Below, piece by piece: positions 8,823 through 17,735 of a stretch of 64,000 nucleotides of DNA. The notes under the pieces are model-generated. The model did not search any database. It was not told the origin of the DNA and saw only the letters and a program-made list of their open reading frames with translations. Source of the stretch: Candidatus Eremiobacteraceae bacterium. Its GTDB lineage: Bacteria; Vulcanimicrobiota; Vulcanimicrobiia; Eremiobacterales; Eremiobacteraceae. The first letter of the stretch is position 1. Each line of letters starts with the position of its first letter. The stretch is taken from positions 134,001 through 198,000 of the forward strand of contig DASTCX010000018.1 in the NCBI GenBank assembly GCA_035710745.1. Reading direction: 5' to 3'. The translations under genes were made by a program, and so were the position numbers.

Positions 8823-9797
8823 TCAGTCTGTGTTGATCGGGGCGCGGTCGCGGCCCACGAATCCGAAATAGACGATCATGAGCACGATCGTCGCCGCACC
8901 GACGGTGAGGCGGACCTGGGGCGGGAAGCGCAGCGGCGAGAAAAAGCCCTCGATCGTACCCGCGACGACGAGCATGCAGCAAACGCCGAGAATGAGAATG
9001 CCCGCTCGGCGCGCGTTGATCTTGAGAGCGTCGAGGCGCCGCAATCGGCCGGGATTGAAGATCGGCGCTGCGAGCATCGTGCCGGCAGCCGCGGAGATGA
9101 CGATCGCGGTGAGCTCGATGCACCCATGCGGCGCGATCGTCGCCCAAAAATCGTAGCCGAAGCCCGCGTTCGTGTACAGAGCGCCGGTACCGCCGACCAT
9201 GAGGCCGTTGAACAGCAGGAAGTAGAACGTCGGGATCGCGAGCAACGCCCCGCCCGCGAACGTGATGATGGCGATGCGGATGTTGTTCGTCATGATCGCC
9301 GACGATACGGCCGGTGCTAGATCGCGGTCGAACTTGAAATTTGTGTCGTGGAGGCTGCCGTGGAGCGGCGTTATGAGCTCGGGAGGAAGCAACGCGTACG
9401 CGTTGACCGGTTTGATCGTGACGAGCCAGTAGGCGAGCACGGCGGATGACGCGAACAACGCGGCGCACGCGACGATATACCATTTGGAGCGCCGGAATTC
9501 TGCGGGAAACGCGTGCGTGAAGAACCGCCGGACGCGGTTCGGCTCGCCCGTCTTCGCCCCGTAGACGAATGCGTGGGCGCGCGCCGTAAGGCGATTGAGA
9601 TAGGCGCGCAGCGTCGGATCGAAGCGATGGCCGTCGGCGTAGGCGAGGTCGGAAGTCGCCCACCGGTAAAGGCGGCCGAACTCCGACACTTCACCGGGAC
9701 CGAGGCTTCGGATGCCGCGCCGGTCGAGCGCGGCGATGAGCTCTTCGAGCCGGTCCCAGCCCGCTTTTCGCCTGGCGACGAATACGGATTGGCGCAC
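8823..9797 (-). CDS. SpoIIM-family (stage II sporulation protein M) membrane protein
   Basis: 324 aa from GTG. The N-terminal third is cytoplasmic and helical (RRKAGWDRLEELIAALDRRGIRSLGPGEVSEFGRLYRWATSDLAYA), typical of the large non-sporulation SpoIIM-like proteins; about five membrane helices follow from residue 105 on, with the family pattern MTNNIRIAIITFAGGALLAIPTFYFLLFNGLMVGG and PHGCIELTAIVISAAAGTML. SpoIIM of Bacillus belongs to the engulfment complex; these longer homologues occur next to RDD-family genes in non-sporulating bacteria and have no known activity. Here it is transcribed divergently from the RDD gene with 34 bases between the starts. Confidence 0.85.
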   Translation of the reverse strand: MRQSVFVARRKAGWDRLEELIAALDRRGIRSLGPGEVSEFGRLYRWATSDLAYADGHRFDPTLRAYLNRLTARAHAFVYGAKTGEPNRVRRFFTHAFPAEFRRSKWYIVACAALFASSAVLAYWLVTIKPVNAYALLPPELITPLHGSLHDTNFKFDRDLAPAVSSAIMTNNIRIAIITFAGGALLAIPTFYFLLFNGLMVGGTGALYTNAGFGYDFWATIAPHGCIELTAIVISAAAGTMLAAPIFNPGRLRRLDALKINARRAGILILGVCCMLVVAGTIEGFFSPLRFPPQVRLTVGAATIVLMIVYFGFVGRDRAPINTD

Positions 9798-9831
9798 GCC
9801 GCGACGTTCGCCCGGTCCGCGGGGGACTCAT

Positions 9832-10593
9832 TTGGAGCGCAACGTCTCGGTCCGAACGCCCGAGAGCATCGCCTTCTACTACGAACTGGCCGGTCTCGGC
9901 AGTCGCTTCTTGGCGGTCGCTATCGATCTGCTGCTCCAGAGCCTCGCTGCGATCGCCGTCTTTCTGCTCATGGCTTGGGCCCAACCCGGTACGACGGCGC
10001 TCGCCAAATCGCTCGGCTTGCACGAACAGACGATCAACGCGGTCGAGATCGGCATCGTGATCTTCGTCGTCTTCATCATATATCTCGGCTACTTCGTCGC
10101 GTTCGAGACCGCGTGGAACGGCCGGACCCCCGGCAAGCGCGCGATCGGGATCCGCGTCGTCCGCGACGGCGGATATCCGATCACGTTCATGGACGCGGTT
10201 ATCCGCAATCTCATCCGGGTCGGCGAAGCGGCACTCGGCTATCTCCCGTCGATGATCAGCGCCGTCGTCTCGCCGCAGAACAAACGGCTCGGCGACCTCG
10301 CCGCAGGCACGATCGTCGTTCGCGACCGCGCATTCGAAGTGACCGATCCGGCGAAGTGGGCGGCGTCGGACGCGCCCGAAGCGGAGGGGCTCCCGGGGCT
10401 CGCGAGGATCACGGACGACGAATACGCGCTCGCCGAGCGTTACGTCTCGCGCAGCCATATGCTCGATCCGCACGCCGCGCAAGCCGCAGCGAGCCGCATC
10501 GCGAGCGCGATCCGGCCGAAGATCGGTCCTGCAGCCGATGATTTGAGCGATCACGACTTGCTCGTGCGCGTCACCGCGCGAGGTCGACGTTGA
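9832..10593 (+). CDS. RDD-family membrane protein
   Basis: 253 aa. The start is a TTG preceded by GGGGGAC five bases away; the frame is open upstream but overlaps the divergent gene. Conserved RDD features: [20 protein letters not shown] (Arg and Asp of the first helix), a second and third hydrophobic segment, and [12 protein letters not shown]...NLIRVGE...[14 protein letters not shown] (Asp of the last motif). RDD proteins are small membrane proteins, some proposed to be ion or ectoine exchangers. A soluble C-terminal tail of about 90 residues is extra. The pairing with the SpoIIM-like gene is a recurrent arrangement. Confidence 0.85.
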   Translation: MERNVSVRTPESIAFYYELAGLGSRFLAVAIDLLLQSLAAIAVFLLMAWAQPGTTALAKSLGLHEQTINAVEIGIVIFVVFIIYLGYFVAFETAWNGRTPGKRAIGIRVVRDGGYPITFMDAVIRNLIRVGEAALGYLPSMISAVVSPQNKRLGDLAAGTIVVRDRAFEVTDPAKWAASDAPEAEGLPGLARITDDEYALAERYVSRSHMLDPHAAQAAASRIASAIRPKIGPAADDLSDHDLLVRVTARGRR

Positions 10594-10652
10594 TCCCAGG
10601 TCACACCCGGCCATTCACCAAAGCGCAATCAACAGTTGATATGCTCGCTTTT

Positions 10653-12086
10653 ATGAACCGTCTACGACCGCTCGTTCTTCCGTCATGCGCGGCGATCGCC
10701 GCGGCGACGGCTATCGCCGTCACCGGTGCGAGTGCGCCGCAGATCGCGTCGCCTGTACCATCGTCGTCGCCTGAGGACATCCACAAGATCCAGCACGTGA
10801 TCATCATCATGCAAGAGAACCGGTCGTTCGATTCATATTTCGGCACGTACCCCGGCGCGGACGGCATCCCGATGGAAAACGGCGTGCCGACGGTCTGCGC
10901 GCCGGATCCGCGCGCGCACGGCTGTCAGAAGCCGTTCCACGACACGCACGACCTCGATCGCGGCGGCCCGCACGGCCAGCATCCGGCGATCGCCGACATC
11001 GACGGCGGAAAGATGGACGGCTTCCTCATCCAGGCAGAAGCGCATTTCCCAGGCTGTCGCGACGTCAACGATCCAAGGTGCCCCGGCGGCGACACGCCAG
11101 ACGTCATGGGCTATCACGACGATCGCGAGATCCCCAACTACTGGGCCTACGCGCACGACTTCGTCTTGCAAGACAGGATGTTCGAACCGAACGCATCGTG
11201 GAGTCTGCCGGAGCATCTCTTCATGGTCTCGGAGTGGTCGGCCATCTGCACGACGCCCGGCGATCCGTCGAGCTGTCGAGACGCGCTCGAACGGCCCGCG
11301 TACCCGATGGATTTCAACGACCCGACGTATCACCCAAAGCGGCGCGGGCCGCCGGACTACGCGTGGACGGATCTCACCTACTTGCTCCATCGAGCCAACG
11401 TCAGCTGGGCTTACTACGTCTTCGCCGGCACCGAGCCGGACTGCGAGGACGGCGCGGCGACGTGCTCGCCGAAGCCGCAGCGCGCGAAGACGCCGGGCAT
11501 CTGGAATCCATTGCCGTGGTTCGATACGGTCAAGCAGGACGGCCAACTCGGCAACGTCCAGGACCTGACGAATTTCTATAGCGCAGCCGCAAAGGGAACG
11601 CTCCCAGCGGTGTCGTGGATCTGTCCGAGCGGCAAATACAGCGAACACCCGCCGGCGCTCATCCACCTCGGGCAGGCGTACGTGACGGGCCTCGTCAACG
11701 CCGTTATGAGCGGTCCGGACTGGAATAGCACTGCGATTTTTCTCGCGTGGGATGACTGGGGCGGGTTTTACGATCATGTCGTGCCGCCGCTCGTCGACGA
11801 GAACGGTTACGGGTTACGAGTTCCAGCTCTCGTCATCAGCCCGTACGCGCGTCAAGGCTACGTCGACCACCAAACGCTCAGCTTCGATGCGTATGTGAAA
11901 TTCATCGAGGACGATTTCCTCGACGGCGCGCGCATCGATCCGAAGACCGACGGCCGGCCGGATCCGCGACCCGACGTCCGTGAAAACGCGACGCAACTCG
12001 GCGACTTACGCGCCGATTTCGACTTCACCCAGACGCCAAGACCGCCGATACTACTTCCAGGCGGCATCGATCCGTTGCCGCACTGA
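10653..12086 (+). CDS. Secreted phosphoesterase (phospholipase C / acid phosphatase AcpA type), paralogue 1
   Basis: 477 aa with signal peptide (residues 1-28, [20 protein letters not shown] then a cleavable ASA). Family PF04185: [25 protein letters not shown] near the N-terminus carries metal ligands and the catalytic Asn/Ser-Thr equivalent, followed by [13 protein letters not shown]...[21 protein letters not shown] and [18 protein letters not shown]...[14 protein letters not shown]. It should hydrolyse phosphate mono- or diesters (for example phospholipid head groups) outside the cytoplasm. I chose the ATG at 10653 because it begins the signal peptide; the frame is open from 10590. Next to a close paralogue. 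Confidence 0.87.
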   Translation: MNRLRPLVLPSCAAIAAATAIAVTGASAPQIASPVPSSSPEDIHKIQHVIIIMQENRSFDSYFGTYPGADGIPMENGVPTVCAPDPRAHGCQKPFHDTHDLDRGGPHGQHPAIADIDGGKMDGFLIQAEAHFPGCRDVNDPRCPGGDTPDVMGYHDDREIPNYWAYAHDFVLQDRMFEPNASWSLPEHLFMVSEWSAICTTPGDPSSCRDALERPAYPMDFNDPTYHPKRRGPPDYAWTDLTYLLHRANVSWAYYVFAGTEPDCEDGAATCSPKPQRAKTPGIWNPLPWFDTVKQDGQLGNVQDLTNFYSAAAKGTLPAVSWICPSGKYSEHPPALIHLGQAYVTGLVNAVMSGPDWNSTAIFLAWDDWGGFYDHVVPPLVDENGYGLRVPALVISPYARQGYVDHQTLSFDAYVKFIEDDFLDGARIDPKTDGRPDPRPDVRENATQLGDLRADFDFTQTPRPPILLPGGIDPLPH

Positions 12087-12151
12087 CTTGAGTCGCATGC
12101 GGCGCGACCGGGTTCATCGCTGGTTCACCGCATCAAAGTATCCTGCGGCTT

Positions 12152-13618
12152 GTGAAACGATCTCTATCGATAACTCTCGGTCTAGTCGCTGTGATCGCCG
12201 TCATAGGACTGATCTTCCTCGTCCGCATGCAATTCGCGACGCATCCGCTCGCGTGGGCGACACCATCCGACGGCGGATCACCGACGAGCGACGACGTGGA
12301 CATCCACAAGATCAAGCACGTCGTCATCATCATGCAAGAGAACCGCTCGTTCGACTCCTACTTCGGCACGTATCCCGGCGCCGACGGCATCCCGATGAAA
12401 GACGGCGTGCCGACCGTCTGCGTGCCCGATCCGAAGACGTCGACGTGCGTGAAGCCATACCACGAGACGCACGACGTGAACCACGGCGCGCCGCATGGCG
12501 CTGCCGCCGCGAGCCGCGACATCGCCGGCGGCAAGATGAGCGGCTTCATCGCCGTCGCTCGCTCCGGCAAGCCTTGCCCTGGCATGGACGTCGATCCCGA
12601 ATGCAGCGGCGGGTCGCCGAACGAGATCATGGGTTACCACGACGGACGCGAGCTGCCGAACTACTGGCGCTACGCGCACGACTACGTGCTCCAAGATGAG
12701 ATGTTCGAGCCGAACTCCTCGTGGAGCTTGCCGGCGCACTTGTTCTTGCTGTCCGAGTGGTCGGCGAACTGCCTCGTACCTCACGATCCGATGAGCTGTC
12801 ACGACGCGCTCGATCGTCCTGGCCTACCGATCGACTTCGCGCACGTGCGCGATAAGCGGCTGCGCAAGCTCGCGGGCAAGCCGGATTACGCGTGGACCGA
12901 TCTCACGTACTTGCTTCACAAGCACGGCGTCAGCTGGGGTTACTACATCAAGGAGGGACGAGCGCCGGATTGCGACGATCCGCAAGAGGCGACGTGTATT
13001 CCGAGCGACGTGAAGCCGCGCACGCCGGGCATCTGGAACCCGCTGCCGTTCTTCGACACGGTGAAGCAGGACAAGCAGCTCGGCAACATCCAGGACTTGT
13101 CGGCGTTCCTCAGCCAGGCGAAGGCAGGAACGCTTCCCTCGGTCGCGTGGATCTGCCCGAACGATGTCGTGAGCGAACATCCGCCATCGAAGCTCTCAGA
13201 CGGCCAGGCATACGTCACGAGCCTCGTCAACGCGATCATGCAAAGCCCGGACTGGGATAGCACCGCGATCTTCGTCGCGTGGGATGACTGGGGCGGCTTC
13301 TACGATCACGTCGCGCCGCCGAAGGTCGACCGCAACGGCTACGGGCTGCGCGTTCCCGCGCTCATCATCAGCCCGTACGCGCGGCGCGGCTACATCGACA
13401 ACCAGACGCTCAGCTTCGACGCGTATGCCAGGTTCATCGAAGACGACTTCCTCGGCGGCGCGCGCCTCGATCCGAAGACGGACGGGCGGCCCGACCCGCG
13501 GCCGGACGTGCGCGAGAACTATCCGGGGTTAGGGGATCTCGAGAAAGACTTCGACTTCTCGCAAGCGCCGCGCTCGCCCGAGCTCTTGCCGCTTCACCCG
13601 CCGACCGATCTTCGCTAG
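12152..13618 (+). CDS. Membrane-anchored phosphoesterase, paralogue 2
   Basis: 488 aa from GTG, 65 bases after paralogue 1 and closely similar to it along the whole length (same [40 protein letters not shown] and [12 protein letters not shown] blocks). The N-terminus is different: a hydrophobic stretch (about 5-25) without an obvious cleavage site, so it is probably tethered to the membrane. The pair looks like a tandem duplication followed by a change from secreted to anchored form. The exact substrate is unknown. Its end overlaps the stop of the convergent hydroxylase operon by four bases. Confidence 0.86.
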   Translation: MKRSLSITLGLVAVIAVIGLIFLVRMQFATHPLAWATPSDGGSPTSDDVDIHKIKHVVIIMQENRSFDSYFGTYPGADGIPMKDGVPTVCVPDPKTSTCVKPYHETHDVNHGAPHGAAAASRDIAGGKMSGFIAVARSGKPCPGMDVDPECSGGSPNEIMGYHDGRELPNYWRYAHDYVLQDEMFEPNSSWSLPAHLFLLSEWSANCLVPHDPMSCHDALDRPGLPIDFAHVRDKRLRKLAGKPDYAWTDLTYLLHKHGVSWGYYIKEGRAPDCDDPQEATCIPSDVKPRTPGIWNPLPFFDTVKQDKQLGNIQDLSAFLSQAKAGTLPSVAWICPNDVVSEHPPSKLSDGQAYVTSLVNAIMQSPDWDSTAIFVAWDDWGGFYDHVAPPKVDRNGYGLRVPALIISPYARRGYIDNQTLSFDAYARFIEDDFLGGARLDPKTDGRPDPRPDVRENYPGLGDLEKDFDFSQAPRSPELLPLHPPTDLR

Positions 13619-14601
13619 CTCGCGATCCGCTGGAGCGCGCGCCGCGCGTAGACGCGAACCATCCGCTTGCGGTATGGGATCGTCGCGCTCGTGTTGTCGA
13701 GCGGCTTTGCTGCTGCAAACGCGGCTTCTGCCGCCTCATCGAGCGCCGAAGCCTCGAGGCGCGTTCCGATAAGCGCCTTTGCGGCGCCGTCGACGACGAC
13801 CGGTCGCGAACCGACGGCATTGACGACGACGCGCGCGTCGCGGCAGAGGCCTCGATCATCGGTCGACACCATCGCTGCGACGCCGACGATCGGGAAGTCG
13901 AACGAGTTGCGCAATCTCAGTTTGAGATAGGCGCTGCGGGTGCCGGGCGCGGGCTTCGGCACGAGGATACGCGTGATGATCTCGCCGGGCCGGATCGCCC
14001 ACGCGCGTATGCCGTCATCGCGGTAGAAATCCGCGAAGGGGACGGTCGTCACGCCCGACGGCCCTTCGATGCGCGCGGACGCGCCGAAAGCGATGAGGAC
14101 GGGTGCGGTGTCGCTCGAGTTGACGGCGACGCATTTCGGGCTGCTCGGAGCGACGCGGCAGACGTCTCCGTCTTTCTTCATGCAGTAGCCGAGCGCTTTG
14201 CGCCAATCGAGGTTTTGGTTGTAGTAGTTGCAGCGCGTGTCGACGCAAACGTTGCCGCCGATCGTCCCCATGTTCCGCAGCTGCGGTGTCGAGACCGCGC
14301 CGGCGGCTTCGGCCAAGGCGGGATATTTGGCCACGATCGCGCCGTCGCGAGCGACGTCGGTGAGGGTCGAGAGGGCGCCGATCTCGAGCCCCCGTGTCTC
14401 GTCGAAATCGATGAAGCGCAGCTCGCGGATCGGACGCAAACCTACGAGCACTTTCGGGGTGAAAAGCCGCTGCTTCATGTTCGCGTAGAGGTCGGTACCG
14501 GCGGAGACGGGCATCGCGTCGAGCCCGTGCTCCGCCAAGAGCGATATCGCTTCGGCGACGCTGCGCGCCGGGCGATAGGTGAACGGCGGCAGGCGCATCA
14601 T
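13615..14601 (-). CDS. hcrB: FAD subunit of molybdenum hydroxylase, 4-hydroxybenzoyl-CoA reductase beta type
   Basis: 328 aa, CoxM/HcrB-like FAD-binding fold: [15 protein letters not shown] and ATP/FAD loop [15 protein letters not shown] (about 105-119). Between residues 119 and 167 is an insert with cysteines at 124, 140, 148 and 157. The spacing (16, 8, 9) is identical to that of the four cysteines that I recall binding the extra [4Fe-4S] cluster in Thauera 4-hydroxybenzoyl-CoA reductase (122, 138, 146, 155); ordinary xanthine or CO dehydrogenases lack this loop. This supports a low-potential reductase function, dehydroxylating an aromatic CoA ester, though the substrate is not proven. ATGA overlap with the large subunit. 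Confidence 0.8.
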   Translation of the reverse strand: MMRLPPFTYRPARSVAEAISLLAEHGLDAMPVSAGTDLYANMKQRLFTPKVLVGLRPIRELRFIDFDETRGLEIGALSTLTDVARDGAIVAKYPALAEAAGAVSTPQLRNMGTIGGNVCVDTRCNYYNQNLDWRKALGYCMKKDGDVCRVAPSSPKCVAVNSSDTAPVLIAFGASARIEGPSGVTTVPFADFYRDDGIRAWAIRPGEIITRILVPKPAPGTRSAYLKLRLRNSFDFPIVGVAAMVSTDDRGLCRDARVVVNAVGSRPVVVDGAAKALIGTRLEASALDEAAEAAFAAAKPLDNTSATIPYRKRMVRVYARRALQRIAS

Positions 14602-17069
14602 GGCGCGACGGGCTCCCGCGGCTTCGCCGGAGCTACCGGCTTACGAAGGCGAAGGACGCCGCCGCTTGCGGCGTCGAGCGCCTTGAGGACTTTCTCCGGC
14701 GTCACTGGTGTCGAATAGACGCGCGCGCCGATCGCGTCGGCGACCGCGTTCGCGATCGCAGGAATGACGGGGTTGAGCGGACCTTGGCCCGCCTCTTTCG
14801 CGCCGAACGGGCCCTCTGTGTCATCGGTCTCGATGATGATCGACTCGACCGGCGGCATGTCGAGGATGGTCGGCGTCTTGTAATCGAGGAGGTTGGGGAT
14901 CTTGTGCTCGCCGGCGCGGAAAATCTGCTCCTCCATGAGCGCTTCGCCCAGCCCCATGTAGACGCCGCCCTCGATCTGACCTTCGACGGAATCCGGATTG
15001 ATCGCACGGCCGACGTCGTGCGCGAGCGTTATCTTCTCGACGGTCACCGCGCCGGTCTCGAGGTCGACGTCGACTTCGGCGACGCACGCGCTGTACGAGT
15101 ATGCGGGAGACGGGCCGACGCCGGAACCCTTGAAATCGCCCGCGATGCCCGGCGGCGGCGCGTACGAGCCGACCCCCGCGATCGTGCCGAATTTCGCTTC
15201 CGTCGCTTGCGCCGCTTCGAGGAAGTTCATCGCGCTCTCGGGCTTGTCGACGTCGAACACACGCCGCAGCGCGAAGCCGACGCGATCGACTGCTATGCCG
15301 AGCTTCGCCGCCGCGACTTCTGCGATCTGCGAACGCACGCGCGATGCCGCTTGACGAGCCGCGTTGCCGGCCATGAACGTGACGCGGCTCGAGTAGGATC
15401 CGAGGTCGACCGGCGTGAGGTCGGTGTCGCCCGAACAAACCCGTACGTCCATGACGTCGACTCCGAGCGTCTCGGCGACGATAGCCGCGAGCATGTGCTC
15501 GGAACCTTGACCGCACTCGCTCGTTCCGCAGAAGACGGTGACGCCGCCGCCGCGATCGACTTTGACGATCGCGCCGGAGTGCGGCATCTCGTTCCAATAG
15601 ATCGCGAGCCCCGCTCCGCAAAGATACGTGCTCGCCGCGATCCCGATGCCTTTGCCCTTGCGCTTACGCGCACGCTTGGCGGCATAGTCCGTCCGCTTCG
15701 TCGCGGCGTCGATGCATTCGCGCAGACCGCACGACGTGATGCGCAGCCCGTTGACGGTGGTCGAGTGCGGGTCGACGGCGATCCGTCGCCGATATTCCGC
15801 CGCATCGATGCCGAGCGCATCGGCGATCGCGTCGAGATGGCATTCGAACGCGTAGCGCGGCTGCGTCGTTCCGTGGCCGCGCTTCGGACCGCATGGCGGC
15901 TTGTTCGTGAAAACGCGGCACCCGTCGAACTTATACGCCGGTATCTTGTACGTGACGGTCGAGAGCGCGCCTGTGTAGTACGTCGTCGCGACGCCGTACG
16001 AACCATACGCTCCGCCGTCGAGCCAGGTCTGCAAATGGCATGCGGTGATCGTGCCGTCGTGCTTGACGCCGGTCTTGATGCGCATCTTCACCGGATGCCG
16101 GCCGCGGTGCGCGTAGAAGACCTCTTGTCGGGTCAACGTGATCTTGACCGGCCGTCCGGTCTTGCACGCGAGATACGCAGCCGCGAGTTCGTGCGCGAAC
16201 GGCTCGGTCTTGCCGCCGAAGCCGCCGCCGACCGGCGGAGCGATCACGCGGATGCGCGAAGCTGGCATCTCGAGCACTTGCGCGGCGATGCGGTGCAGGT
16301 AGTGCGGCGTCTGCGTCGACGCCCAGATCGTGAGCTTCGAATCCGCGCCGAACGCGGCGACGACCGAATGCTCTTCCATCGGTGCGTGCGTGTTGCCCTC
16401 GAAGAAGTATTCGTCTTCGAAAATGCGGTCGGCGGCAGCAAACCCGGCGCCCATGTCGCCGAACTCTAGGTGCACTTCTTTATGGACGTTGTTCGTCCGG
16501 CGCGGGTTCTCGTGGATCTGCGGCAGGTCGTCGCGCAACGCGGCATCGATCGTCATGATCGAAGGCAGCGTCTCGTACGTCACGTCGATGAGATCGAGCG
16601 CTTCTTCTGCTGTCAACTCGTCGTCCGCGACGACGGCGGCGATCGGATCGCCGACGTAGCGCACGGTGTCGTAGGCGAGGACGGTTTCGTCAGGGCTCGA
16701 CGGCAAGATCCCGTAGCGCACCGGGAGGTCCGCGCCCGTCGCGACCGCGACGACACCCGGCAGCTCGAGCGCGCGCGAGCAGTCGACCTTGATGAGGCGC
16801 GCGTGCGGCTTCGTGCTCCGGAGCAACTTGCCGTAGAGCATGCGCGGCAGGACGACGTCGTCGGCGAAGATCGCGGCGCCGGTGACCGCCGCGTATGCGT
16901 TCACTTTGGGCGTCGATTTGCCGACGACCGAGAAGCCTTCCGGCTTACCCGCCGGCGTCGCCGGCGCGGCTATCTCGATGCTCGACACCATCGAGTCGGC
17001 GGTGAAGCCCGCGGCGTCGATGTCGGGATTCGTCGCAGTCGAGACCGTGCGCAAATCGCGTTCAGCCAC
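14598..17069 (-). CDS. hcrA: Molybdopterin-binding large subunit of molybdenum hydroxylase (HcrA-like)
   Basis: 823 aa. Domain order is Ald_Xan_dh_C (about 50-160) then the molybdopterin-binding domains. Visible cofactor motifs are APPVGGGFGGKTEPF (about 275-290), SECGQGSEHMLAA (about 505), the domain-end AHDVGRAINPDSVEGQIEGG, and GAKEAGQGP with the catalytic Glu near residue 760. It lacks the AYRCSFR selenocysteine-cysteine loop of CO dehydrogenase, having PPCGPKRGHGTTQPRYAFE in that region. With the small and FAD subunits it makes an (abc)2 enzyme in the cytoplasm. It overlaps the small subunit by eight bases and the FAD subunit by four. A nearby modBCA operon would supply molybdate. Confidence 0.82.
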   Translation of the reverse strand: MAERDLRTVSTATNPDIDAAGFTADSMVSSIEIAAPATPAGKPEGFSVVGKSTPKVNAYAAVTGAAIFADDVVLPRMLYGKLLRSTKPHARLIKVDCSRALELPGVVAVATGADLPVRYGILPSSPDETVLAYDTVRYVGDPIAAVVADDELTAEEALDLIDVTYETLPSIMTIDAALRDDLPQIHENPRRTNNVHKEVHLEFGDMGAGFAAADRIFEDEYFFEGNTHAPMEEHSVVAAFGADSKLTIWASTQTPHYLHRIAAQVLEMPASRIRVIAPPVGGGFGGKTEPFAHELAAAYLACKTGRPVKITLTRQEVFYAHRGRHPVKMRIKTGVKHDGTITACHLQTWLDGGAYGSYGVATTYYTGALSTVTYKIPAYKFDGCRVFTNKPPCGPKRGHGTTQPRYAFECHLDAIADALGIDAAEYRRRIAVDPHSTTVNGLRITSCGLRECIDAATKRTDYAAKRARKRKGKGIGIAASTYLCGAGLAIYWNEMPHSGAIVKVDRGGGVTVFCGTSECGQGSEHMLAAIVAETLGVDVMDVRVCSGDTDLTPVDLGSYSSRVTFMAGNAARQAASRVRSQIAEVAAAKLGIAVDRVGFALRRVFDVDKPESAMNFLEAAQATEAKFGTIAGVGSYAPPPGIAGDFKGSGVGPSPAYSYSACVAEVDVDLETGAVTVEKITLAHDVGRAINPDSVEGQIEGGVYMGLGEALMEEQIFRAGEHKIPNLLDYKTPTILDMPPVESIIIETDDTEGPFGAKEAGQGPLNPVIPAIANAVADAIGARVYSTPVTPEKVLKALDAASGGVLRLRKPVAPAKPREPVAP

Positions 17070-17565
17070 GTGTTTGCCCCGCCATGCGTCGGTTCGCGAG
17101 CGTAACGGCTTCGACGATCTTCGTGTAGCCGGTGCAGCGGCATAAGTTGCCGGCGAGTGCTTCTCCGATCTCCGGCGGCGTCAACGTCTTTCCCGCTGCT
17201 CCGTCGAGAAGCGCTGCGGCGCTCACCAAGAATCCGGGCGTGCAATAGCCGCATTGCGCTGCGCCGCATTCCGCGAAAGCCGTTTGGACGGGATGCATCT
17301 CGGCGCCGTGAGCCAAGCCCTCGACAGTCGTGACTTCGCGGCCTTGCGCCTCGACGGCAAGTTCGAGACAGCTCAGCACGGGCACGCCGTCGACGAGAAC
17401 CGTGCACGCGCCGCAGTGCCCCATCTCGCAGCCATGCTTTGTACCGGTGAGGCCGAGATCTTCACGGACGACCTCGAGCAACGTCTTGCTCGGCGAAAAA
17501 GCGCACTCGACGTCGGCGCCGTTGACGCGCATCGCGAGCAACACTTTGGGCGGGGCGACGGACAT
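17062..17565 (-). CDS. hcrC: [2Fe-2S] small subunit of molybdenum hydroxylase (HcrC-like)
   Basis: 167 aa, usual length. Plant-type ferredoxin cluster cysteines 46, 51, 54 and 66 (GCEMGHCGACTVLVDG...SC), then the helical-domain cluster cysteines 105, 108, 142 and 144 (QCGYCTPGF, LCRCTGYTKI). It passes electrons between the FAD subunit or ferredoxin and the molybdenum site. I use ATG 17565, which has GAGGAGG ten bases upstream; the frame runs open to 17757 but that part carries no family residues. First gene of the operon hcrC-hcrA-hcrB, with a palindromic operator candidate just upstream. Confidence 0.88.
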   Translation of the reverse strand: MSVAPPKVLLAMRVNGADVECAFSPSKTLLEVVREDLGLTGTKHGCEMGHCGACTVLVDGVPVLSCLELAVEAQGREVTTVEGLAHGAEMHPVQTAFAECGAAQCGYCTPGFLVSAAALLDGAAGKTLTPPEIGEALAGNLCRCTGYTKIVEAVTLANRRMAGQTRG

Positions 17566-17605
17566 TCGGACGCAGCCTCCTCGGGCAGTGGCCGTTCTGT
17601 ATATC

Positions 17606-17617
17606 GAACGGTCGTTC
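17606..17617. promoter_or_regulatory. Perfect palindrome GAACG-GT-CGTTC, TetR-type operator candidate
   Basis: The 12-base palindrome lies about 40 bases upstream of the hcrC start and just downstream of a TATACT hexamer on the minus strand (17633-17638). Sites of the type GAACGNNCGTTC are commonly bound by TetR-family repressors. Position downstream of a candidate -10 suggests repression of the hydroxylase operon. No TetR gene is present in the window. The promoter assignment is weak because no good -35 is seen. Confidence 0.4.
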
Positions 17618-17735
17618 TGCCGGCGTGCACGCCCAGTATAACATAGTTGTCGGAAGGCGGGCGAGAGAAGCCGCGTAAACTCCGCGCGGTGCTTGGCTCG
17701 ACGTCGCTCGAGCCGGACACGATGGGGAGGGTATC

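Noticed and set aside
14598-17565. Aerobic CO dehydrogenase (CoxSML)
   Set aside because: The large subunit lacks the AYRCSFR loop and the FAD subunit has the four-cysteine insert of 4-hydroxybenzoyl-CoA reductase.
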